A DNA stretch of 5,021 nt from assembly GCA_025800305.1 (NCBI GenBank), contig JAOXRY010000021.1, positions 1 to 5,021 of the forward strand. Direction: 5' to 3'. Position 1 is the stretch's first letter; every line of letters starts with the position of its first letter. The DNA is from Campylobacterales bacterium. Its GTDB lineage: Bacteria > Campylobacterota > Campylobacteria > Campylobacterales > SZUA-545. Positions 1-5,021 of this stretch are shown one piece after another. Position numbers and translations under genes: made by a program. Below the pieces are notes generated by a model, which saw only the letters and a program-made list of their open reading frames with translations, was not told the DNA's origin and did no database searches.

Positions 1-1162
1 CCTCACCAACCATTATAATATCTGGATCTTGCCTAAGGATAGATCTTAATGCATTGGCAAAATTAAGATCTGCTTTTTCATTTACTTGAACTTGTTGAAT
101 AAGATCCATTTGGTATTCAACAGGATCTTCAACAGTGATTATTTTTTTACTGATATTTTTAATCTCATTAAGCCCAGCATAAAGTGTTGTTGTTTTACCG
201 CTTCCTGTTGGTCCTGTGACAAAAACAATACCGTATGGTTGACTCATCGCTTCTCTAAATTTGGCAACGTTTTCTTCTTGAAAACCAATTTCATCTAGTT
301 TAATTAGGGCGTTTTGTTTGTCTAATATTCTAAAAACAATAGATTCACCATGGGTTATTGGAAGAGTAGAAAGTCTAAAATCATACTCATTACCATTGAT
401 GATTTTTGAAAATCTTCCATCTTGAGGTTTTCTTCTTTCTGCAATGTCTAGATTAGCAAGAAGTTTAATTTTAGAAGCTAGAGGAGGAAAGATATCCGAA
501 TCAAAAGTATAAATATCTGTCAAATAACCATCAACTCTAATTCTAATATGACATTTTTCTGCTGATGGTTCGATGTGGATATCACTTGATTTTTTAATAA
601 TAGCTGTTTCAATGATGAGGTTAATAAGTCTTAAAATAGCTGAATTTTCACTATCAATTAGAGTGGTACTCTCTTTACTTATCTCTTTACGAATATCTTC
701 AATGATTCCTTTTTGTTGTTCATATACTTCTAGTTTTTCTAAGGCATTGGCAATTTCTCTTTTTGTTGTGATTGCTATCTTTAGATTCTTATTAGGCACC
801 ATTCTTTGGACAACATCTTGTGCTGCAAGATCTAAAGGATCACTAAATAAAACAAGACAATCTGTTTCATTTTGGCTAATAGGAATTGCACTGGAACTTC
901 TTAATGAACTGATTTGTAAATTCTTTGATATTGTAAAATCAATTTCAAAACTACCTGGGGTTAAGTAATCAATACCAAGTTGAATAGAGAGGTTGATAAG
1001 AAGTTCTTCCTCTTCAACAATTCCTTTATCAATTAGATATTCACCTAGTCTTTTCTTTTTACTTTTTATCTCTTCCGAATTGAAAGCCTCTTCTATCTCT
1101 TTTTCTGTAGCTAACTCTTCATGAATTAATAGATCTCCCAATCTTATCTTAGTGTTTACCAT
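1..1162 (-). CDS. gspE: GspE/PilB/MshE-type assembly ATPase (CtsE-like), 3' end missing
   Basis: This is the cytoplasmic hexameric ATPase that drives pilin or pseudopilin assembly at the inner membrane. The frame is open from ATG 1162 to the left edge, giving 387 residues of a protein usually around 550 long. Residues 1-61 hold two RLG motifs (R7-L8-G9 and R38-L39-G40) typical of T2SSE_N/MshEN domains. SSDIHIEP is at 192-199, RRKPQDGR at 243-250, and a GES-containing segment at 261-280. The Walker A motif GPTGSGKT is at 317-324 and the Asp box IITVEDPVEY at 341-350. The Walker B region ILRQDPDIIMVGE runs from 375 to the window edge. The His box and any zinc-binding cysteines lie outside the window. 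The start is supported by an AGGA site 7 nt upstream and by the RLG motif beginning at residue 7. It follows the upstream gene by 9 bp. Family assignment is very secure. Whether it serves DNA uptake, a pilus or secretion is inferred from context; gene order favours a CtsE role. Confidence 0.95.
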   Translation of the reverse strand, partial: MVNTKIRLGDLLIHEELATEKEIEEAFNSEEIKSKKKRLGEYLIDKGIVEEEELLINLSIQLGIDYLTPGSFEIDFTISKNLQISSLRSSSAIPISQNETDCLVLFSDPLDLAAQDVVQRMVPNKNLKIAITTKREIANALEKLEVYEQQKGIIEDIRKEISKESTTLIDSENSAILRLINLIIETAIIKKSSDIHIEPSAEKCHIRIRVDGYLTDIYTFDSDIFPPLASKIKLLANLDIAERRKPQDGRFSKIINGNEYDFRLSTLPITHGESIVFRILDKQNALIKLDEIGFQEENVAKFREAMSQPYGIVFVTGPTGSGKTTTLYAGLNEIKNISKKIITVEDPVEYQMDLIQQVQVNEKADLNFANALRSILRQDPDIIMVGE

Positions 1163-1169
1163 CTTCTTA

Positions 1170-1173
1170 TCCT
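1170..1173 (-). promoter_or_regulatory. Ribosome binding site of the assembly ATPase, overlapping the previous stop codon
   Basis: AGGA lies 7 nt upstream of ATG 1162 and shares bases with the TAG stop (1174-1172) of the preceding gene. Ribosomes finishing the upstream gene would be placed on this site, which suggests coupled translation. It supports the chosen start. Confidence 0.6.
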
Positions 1174-1711
1174 ACCAGTATAGATGTTTTCTTTTTAATT
1201 GGTTGTTTTCATACTCATTTACAATTACTTTGTATGTGTCTTTATCAAGTAGTTTATCAACTTTTACAACTTTTCTTTTGCCAAAATTAAAAATGTATGT
1301 TGTTCCAGATCTTGTATAATCTTTCTTTGCAAGTTTGCCAAATACTTTTGAGATAATATGATCTGTCTTAGGTAGATTAATACCTGTCATATCAACTTCA
1401 TCGACAATTCCTTGATAAAGAAGTTTTTTCCCTGTAATGATTACACTGAAATATGAGGCGTTTCTTCTTGTTTTTTCTGTTTTTTTAAGATACCTTGGAA
1501 CGTTGGCAATCATTCCAATATTGTCAACATTTAAACAAGAAAAGCCAAATGCTTGTACAAAGTTTTCATCGTGTCTATTTTTATAGAAGATCTTACCACC
1601 TAGTTGACAGCTTTTTTCATACTCTTTTTCTGTATAGAAATTAAAGAAACTTTTTTTGTCATCTCCTTGTAAAAGTCCTATGAAAAATAGAAGTAACAAC
1701 AAGGCTCTCAT
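1172..1711 (-). CDS. Unrecognised secreted (periplasmic) protein with two cysteines
   Basis: I do not recognise this 179-residue protein as a named family. Residues 1-16 are a short, very leucine-rich signal peptide with a plausible cleavage after Leu-Gln-Gly, so the mature protein should be periplasmic. Its only cysteines are C35 and C59, well placed for one disulfide. Residues 31-88 look helical and include KSCQLGG (33-39), FSCLNVDNI (57-65) and RRNASYF (82-88). The C-terminal part, 136-179, looks beta-rich and strongly basic, ending in an aromatic Trp. Its ATG overlaps the stop of the TPR membrane protein gene in an ATGA, and it lies 9 bp before the assembly ATPase gene, so it is very probably co-expressed with the machine. 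As I recall the C. jejuni cts cluster, it has no counterpart between ctsX and ctsE. A structural or assembly role in the periplasm is inference only. Confidence 0.85.
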   Translation of the reverse strand: MRALLLLLFFIGLLQGDDKKSFFNFYTEKEYEKSCQLGGKIFYKNRHDENFVQAFGFSCLNVDNIGMIANVPRYLKKTEKTRRNASYFSVIITGKKLLYQGIVDEVDMTGINLPKTDHIISKVFGKLAKKDYTRSGTTYIFNFGKRKVVKVDKLLDKDTYKVIVNEYENNQLKRKHLYW

Positions 1712-2355
1712 CTGAAAATTTCCTCTTTAATTTGATAGAGTTTATCTGATTTATTAGATTCTAAGTAAGCATCAATAGCTTTCATAGCAACTTCTGTTCG
1801 ACCTAGCTTAATAGAGGATTTTGCAAAAATTATCCAACTTTCTTCTTTAGAACTATCTATTTCATTGGCTTTTAAGGACCAGTTATAAGCTTCTCTAAAT
1901 TTTTCTTTTTTGTAAAAAAGATCTGCTATTTTCACTGCTGTTTCAAAGGTTGGTTCTTGTTGAAATTTACTTTGTAGACTTTGAATTGGATCTACAGATC
2001 TTTTGGTAAAGCTACTGTTATTAGATACAGAGATCTTTTTTGGTAAGGAAGGCTCTATTGTTTTTTCTTCAATAGAGTTAGTTTTTAGGTTATTTTCAAA
2101 TGTGTAGTCTGGGGTAATGGTTATAAAATTGTTATCTATCTTCTTTTTTGATATTGGTTTGTTGGAAGGAATTTCTTTTTTCTTTTGTTTGGTAACTTGT
2201 TTTTCCTCTTTTAAAGCAGGTTCTTCCAAGGTAAAATAGCCATAGCTAATACTTCCAATAATAAAAAAACCAAAAGCAGGAGCTATTACAGTGACAATAA
2301 GCTTTTTTAATTTATAGTTTCTATGTTCTTGTTCTAATTTAGAAATTACATCCAT
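1708..2355 (-). CDS. Bitopic inner-membrane protein with periplasmic TPR region (CtsX/MshN-like)
   Basis: This is a 215-residue protein with a short basic cytoplasmic N-terminus (1-18) and one membrane segment at about 19-41. A long Lys/Glu/Ser/Asn-rich, probably disordered periplasmic linker follows (about 45-125). The C-terminal helical region (about 130-210) reads as roughly two TPR-like repeats, with the first at 138-171 (AVKIADLFYKKEKFREAYNW) and the second at about 173-206. This layout resembles MshN/PilN-linked TPR proteins and, by position after the AAA+ ATPase, CtsX of the C. jejuni transformation system. TPR regions bind proteins, so a scaffold linking the cytoplasmic ATPase to periplasmic or secretin parts is likely but inferred. 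The start overlaps the ATPase gene by 10 bp and has an AGGAGG site 11 nt upstream. The stop overlaps the next ATG. Topology is well supported; the exact orthology is less certain. Confidence 0.88.
   Translation of the reverse strand: MDVISKLEQEHRNYKLKKLIVTVIAPAFGFFIIGSISYGYFTLEEPALKEEKQVTKQKKKEIPSNKPISKKKIDNNFITITPDYTFENNLKTNSIEEKTIEPSLPKKISVSNNSSFTKRSVDPIQSLQSKFQQEPTFETAVKIADLFYKKEKFREAYNWSLKANEIDSSKEESWIIFAKSSIKLGRTEVAMKAIDAYLESNKSDKLYQIKEEIFR
1721..1726 (-). promoter_or_regulatory. Ribosome binding site of the two-cysteine secreted protein
   Basis: AGAGGA lies 9 nt upstream of ATG 1711, inside the last codons of the preceding gene. It supports that start over any internal one, and the signal peptide begins immediately after it. 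Confidence 0.6.
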
Positions 2356-3182
2356 CGTTGAAAAAGCCTCCTAAACCACCCATTTTCTTCTATCATTTTT
2401 AGATCTAATGCTGCCATCTCTAGATACTTTTTGGAGTCATTGATTGACATAACTTGTGATTGTTCTATAAGCATTTTATAAAATAGAAAAAATCGACTCA
2501 TAAGTCTATTGATATTTCTAAGATTTCCTTTTGCAGTCATAAAAATTAGTTTGAAATGGGTTTTTGTAAAATAGGCTAGAAAACTTTCGCCATTAGCCAA
2601 GATGATTTTTTGCTCTACATAATTTTTAAGATCTGTATAGGTAATTGCTTCTGTATTGATAGTTTCAAAAATTCTTGTTTGGAAGTGCTGTTGAGCAATA
2701 ACCTCTTCTTCGTCTATCTTGTGTAAAGAGATAATGAATTTTAAGTAGGGTTCATTTGATAGGAGTCTAATCCACTCCATTTGCTGAGAGTTATACAGTT
2801 GTGCTTCATCAAGCATTATGATAACTTCCTCTTTTATATTTTCTCTAAAAGCTTCAAGAATAAGACTCTCTGTTTGGTTAACATCAAGCTCTTTTTTTGT
2901 CAGTTCTTTATAAAGATGACAAAGAGCTCCTTTATCAAAAGATGGAGTTTTATAAAGAAACATAGGGTGATTTTCCCTATGCTCATCATAAAACTTCTGC
3001 ATTAAAAAACTTTTTCCACTTCCTGGAGGACCATAGATAAGAATAATTTTAAAGGGATTTTTTAAAGAGTTGTTGAGTTTTGAATAGTTAAATCTTGTAG
3101 TATCTAAAGGTACATAATACTTATTATCTTCTCTATCTGTAAAGGCTTCTAATACCCTATCAACTTGTTCAATACTAATCAT
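2346..3182 (-). CDS. AAA+ ATPase of ExeA/MshM/GspA type (CtsP-like)
   Basis: This is a 278-residue cytoplasmic P-loop ATPase of the AAA_22/ExeA-like group, associated with secretin or pilus assembly. The Walker A motif GPPGSGKS is at 51-58 and Walker B IIMLDEA at 121-127 (D125, E126). A sensor-1-like strand FIISLH is at 149-154. QTRIF at 168-172 gives a possible arginine finger, R170. A sensor-2-like GNLRNINRL is at 219-227. The C-terminal lid is followed by a Trp/Phe/Arg-rich tail (269-278). Unlike Aeromonas ExeA it has no transmembrane or peptidoglycan-binding extension, so it should be soluble or held at the membrane by a partner. The neighbouring TPR membrane protein is the natural candidate, as reported for CtsP with CtsX in Campylobacter as far as I recall. 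Its start overlaps the secretin gene by 8 bp, with only a weak purine-rich site upstream, so coupling to secretin translation is likely. Confidence 0.92.
   Translation of the reverse strand: MISIEQVDRVLEAFTDREDNKYYVPLDTTRFNYSKLNNSLKNPFKIILIYGPPGSGKSFLMQKFYDEHRENHPMFLYKTPSFDKGALCHLYKELTKKELDVNQTESLILEAFRENIKEEVIIMLDEAQLYNSQQMEWIRLLSNEPYLKFIISLHKIDEEEVIAQQHFQTRIFETINTEAITYTDLKNYVEQKIILANGESFLAYFTKTHFKLIFMTAKGNLRNINRLMSRFFLFYKMLIEQSQVMSINDSKKYLEMAALDLKMIEENGWFRRLFQRWM
2367..2372 (-). promoter_or_regulatory. Strong Shine-Dalgarno AGGAGG within the AAA+ ATPase coding end
   Basis: A perfect AGGAGG, the best in the window, lies 11 nt before ATG 2355, slightly further than usual. The same bases are codons for Arg271-Arg272 of the ATPase, so that tail is constrained by both protein and ribosome-binding function. 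Confidence 0.65.
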
Positions 3183-4629
3183 TATTTTTCTCTTCTTCTA
3201 TTTGTGTGAAACCTAAATCTTTAAAATTTAGAGGCTTTTCTTCTTCAACTATTTTTGGAGTCAATACAAAAACTATCTCTGTTGTGATATCTTTAATGTT
3301 GTCAGATTTAAAAAGCCAACCTAAAAACGGAATGTCTCCTAAAAGCCAAACTTTATTGGTTGTCTTACTTTTTGTATTATTAATCAGTCCTCCAAGAATA
3401 ACTACATCTTCATTTTTTACTCTGGCGACTGTAGAAATTCTTCTTGATACTGTGTCTGGTGGCAATGTTCTATTTGTCTTACTTGTAGCATCTTCTGCAA
3501 ATTTAAAATCACTGATAGAAGGATTTATTCTAAGGGTAACATACCCTCTATCATCAATTTTAGGTGTTATATCTAAAAGAACGCCAACAAAAAGCTCTCT
3601 AAGTTCTGTACTTGTAGATACTGTAGAGTCATTGGAAGTTGAAGTTGTAATTCCATAGTTGATATTATCGCCAACGCTGATAAGACTTGGCTGATTATTC
3701 ATAGCTAAAACTTTAGGATTAGAAAGGGACTTTGTTTCTCCATAAGATCTTAGAAAGTTTAGAAAACCACTTATTTTAAAGCTACTTTGGGCAACAACCC
3801 AAGAGTTTGTACCAGGGACTGCTTTTGCAGCACTGGAAAATGTTCCTTCTGTTAGTCCAGCACCTGTAGTAGTCCCTGAAGAAGTAGTATCAGTTGTAGC
3901 ACCTTGGCTATTATAACTAGCTGAAAGTTGAGACCAGTCTATTCCTACTTTATTGGATTTATCCAGTGTTACACTGATAACTTTTACATCAATGACAACT
4001 TGTTTTTTTAAAGTTTTAAGGAGGTTGTTTAAATATGTCTCAACTCTTTTGAGCTCTTTATATTTTCCCTTTAAGGTTATTAATCCACCATTTCTATTGA
4101 TGATAATATCTCTTTCGTTATCTCCTAGAACACCTTTAATATCTTTTTCAATTCCATCCCAAAAGTCAAAGTTTTCTGAAACTTTTATCTCTGCACCTGT
4201 ATTACCATTGGAAGTACTTTGTTGACCATTATTTTTAACTCCTCCTGAACCTCCTACTGCCACATTCATATTGCTAGTACTTCTTCTAGGAGAATTTAAA
4301 AAATCAACTTTAAAAGTTTTGATTTTATATTTTGAGATTGTTAGTATGTCATCTTCCAATGTGTAGTTAAAATTGTGCTTTGACAGAAGAAAATCAATGA
4401 GCTCTTTTGGAGTTCTATTTTTTAGTGAGATTATTCCTGTTTTTTTTGTAAGAATACTCTCTCCACCTTCTTCATAAAAGATAGAGTATTCACACTCTTT
4501 TGCTATATTTTCTATTATTGATATAAGCTTGACACTTGGTTGGTCGATTTTAAGATCTAGAACTACACTATTACACTGATTAGAGTAAAGAGTTGCTGCT
4601 AATAGTGTTAGTAGTATTAGTTTTCTCAT
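3175..4629 (-). CDS. mshL: Secretin, MshL/PilQ/GspD superfamily (CtsD-like outer-membrane channel)
   Basis: This is a 484-residue secretin, the multimeric gated channel of the outer membrane. A signal peptide covers about 1-17, ending near Leu-Tyr-Ser. An STN/N0-like domain spans about 22-105. A Ser/Gly/Asn-rich linker follows (113-145). A secretin N-domain spans about 155-232 and includes VVIDVKVISVTLDKSNKVGI (211-230). The beta-barrel domain follows, with the conserved SNPKVLAMNNQPSLISVGD (303-321), GVLLDITPKI (349-358), VILGGLI (410-416), a GDIPFLGWLF signature (431-440) and TEIVFVLTPKIV (450-461). A Ser/Thr/Gly-rich stretch at 240-262 replaces ordered sequence before the gate. The tail 462-484 is acidic. 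It is shorter than typical MshL (about 550), close to what I recall for CtsD. The ATG overlaps the upstream stop as ATGA, with AAGG 4 nt before it. No lipobox is present. The secretin family call is secure; the MshL versus CtsD naming is a matter of context. Confidence 0.96.
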   Translation of the reverse strand: MRKLILLTLLAATLYSNQCNSVVLDLKIDQPSVKLISIIENIAKECEYSIFYEEGGESILTKKTGIISLKNRTPKELIDFLLSKHNFNYTLEDDILTISKYKIKTFKVDFLNSPRRSTSNMNVAVGGSGGVKNNGQQSTSNGNTGAEIKVSENFDFWDGIEKDIKGVLGDNERDIIINRNGGLITLKGKYKELKRVETYLNNLLKTLKKQVVIDVKVISVTLDKSNKVGIDWSQLSASYNSQGATTDTTSSGTTTGAGLTEGTFSSAAKAVPGTNSWVVAQSSFKISGFLNFLRSYGETKSLSNPKVLAMNNQPSLISVGDNINYGITTSTSNDSTVSTSTELRELFVGVLLDITPKIDDRGYVTLRINPSISDFKFAEDATSKTNRTLPPDTVSRRISTVARVKNEDVVILGGLINNTKSKTTNKVWLLGDIPFLGWLFKSDNIKDITTEIVFVLTPKIVEEEKPLNFKDLGFTQIEEEKNND

Positions 4630-5021
4630 CTCACCTTCTTTAGAATAAAACCATTTTTATTTTTGTTAACAAGTTTTATAATCTCTCTATGACCATTTTT
4701 TTTTGATAATATAATACCCTTATCGCCGATATAGACAATTTTTTTACCTTGGATATAGTGACCTTCTTTGTACCATTTTCCCCAAATTAGGACTCTGTCA
4801 CTGATAATGGCTTGTAAAGAGATTTTTTTAATTGATTTTTTCTTTTTATTTGTAAGAGGAGTTGAAAGTTTTTGAGAGTTACTTTCCTTTCTTGAGATAA
4901 ATGGATTTTTTGTTTTTTCATAAGAACTTTGATTATTTTGATTGATCTTCTCAATGATTTTTTCAATTTCTTGTTTTTCTGTTCCTAAAAGAGATAAAGT
5001 AAGTGAAAGAAAGAAAATTGG
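4626..5021 (-). CDS. Secreted PilP/MshK-like small protein (CtsR-like), 5' end missing
   Basis: The frame is open from the right edge to TGA at 4628-4626, giving 131 residues with the start just outside the window. The visible N-terminus is hydrophobic (1-13) and followed by charged residues, as in a signal peptide or membrane anchor. It is followed by a Lys/Asn/Ser-rich linker (about 20-65). The C-terminal domain (about 66-131) has a short beta-rich pattern, LQAIISDRVLIWGKWYKEGH (69-88), then YIGDKGIILSKKNG (97-110). That spacing of an 'I..RVLI.GKWY.EG' strand followed by an 'I..GI.L' strand resembles PilP, MshK and GspC HR-type domains, which contact secretins in the periplasm. Its position directly before the secretin, with a 4 bp stop/start overlap, fits both PilP/MshK and CtsR. 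The gene is real by frame, composition and coupling; the family call rests on pattern memory and is moderate. Confidence 0.8.
   Translation of the reverse strand, partial: PIFFLSLTLSLLGTEKQEIEKIIEKINQNNQSSYEKTKNPFISRKESNSQKLSTPLTNKKKKSIKKISLQAIISDRVLIWGKWYKEGHYIQGKKIVYIGDKGIILSKKNGHREIIKLVNKNKNGFILKKVR
4696..4704 (-). repeat. Nine-base poly-A tract inside the CtsR/PilP-like gene
   Basis: The coding strand carries an uninterrupted run of nine A spanning the Ser-Lys-Lys-Asn codons (residues 106-109 of the visible part). It is the longest homopolymer I noticed in the window and could slip during replication or transcription, though such runs are common in AT-rich genes. Confidence 0.5.

Noticed and set aside
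86..298. 70-codon open frame on the plus strand
   Set aside because: It is antisense to the Walker A and Asp box region of the assembly ATPase, so it is a shadow.
573..968. 131-codon open frame on the plus strand
   Set aside because: It is antisense to the assembly ATPase N-terminal region, whose translation shows conserved family motifs. The plus-strand product is a hydrophobic, low-information sequence.
2781..3005. 74-codon open frame on the plus strand
   Set aside because: It is antisense to the Walker A/Walker B region of the AAA+ ATPase, so it is a shadow.
3206..3658. 150-codon open frame on the plus strand
   Set aside because: It lies entirely antisense to the conserved secretin domain; the protein has no recognisable motif and results from the codon composition of the opposite strand.
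3953..4225. 90-codon open frame on the plus strand
   Set aside because: It is antisense to the secretin N-domain and has no supporting motif or convincing ribosome site.
4573..4629. Secretin as a lipoprotein (Cys19 close to the end of the signal peptide)
   Set aside because: Residues before Cys19 are Ser-Asn-Gln, not a lipobox, so ordinary signal-peptidase cleavage is more likely.
4816..4850. T-rich runs as possible transcription terminators
   Set aside because: They lie within coding sequence (Lys-rich linkers on the minus strand) and I see no preceding stable hairpin.

Overview
This 5 kb window is AT-rich and almost entirely coding. All of its genes lie on the minus strand and are transcribed from right to left. 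They form one tightly packed operon for an inner-membrane-to-outer-membrane machine of the type IV pilus / type II secretion superfamily. In transcription order the genes are: a secreted, basic, PilP/MshK-like small protein (3' part only); a short MshL/PilQ/GspD-type secretin; an ExeA/MshM-like AAA+ ATPase; a bitopic membrane protein with a periplasmic TPR region; an unrecognised secreted protein with two cysteines; and a GspE/PilB/MshE-type assembly ATPase whose end lies beyond the left edge.

The low GC content, the AGA/ATA/TTA-rich codon use and the gene order suggest a Campylobacterota (epsilonproteobacterial) genome. From memory, the order matches the Campylobacter jejuni natural-transformation cluster ctsR-ctsD-ctsP-ctsX-ctsE-ctsF (Cj1475c to Cj1470c). 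The same proteins are often annotated as MSHA-type pilus or general secretion components in Sulfurimonas, Sulfurospirillum and Arcobacter relatives. I cannot name the genus from this window. A role in DNA uptake through a pseudopilus is the best guess, with a surface pilus or protein secretion as alternatives.

Layout: 4626-5021 PilP/MshK/CtsR-like (5' end missing); 3175-4629 secretin; 2346-3182 AAA+ ATPase; 1708-2355 membrane/TPR protein; 1172-1711 unknown secreted protein; 1-1162 assembly ATPase (3' end missing). Neighbours overlap by 4, 8, 10 and 4 bp, and the last pair is separated by 9 bp. There is therefore no room for internal promoters or terminators outside coding DNA, and translational coupling is likely. 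No stretch over 300 bases lacks a gene, and I see no RNA gene, mobile element or CRISPR array.

Predicted teamwork: the secretin forms the outer-membrane gate. The PilP/MshK-like protein and the TPR protein work in the periplasm and may link the gate to the inner membrane. The AAA+ ATPase probably acts with the TPR membrane protein. The GspE-type ATPase powers pseudopilin assembly. The extra two-cysteine protein is the least explained part. The assembly ATPase also carries an N-terminal pair of RLG motifs resembling the c-di-GMP-binding MshEN domain, which hints at second-messenger control.
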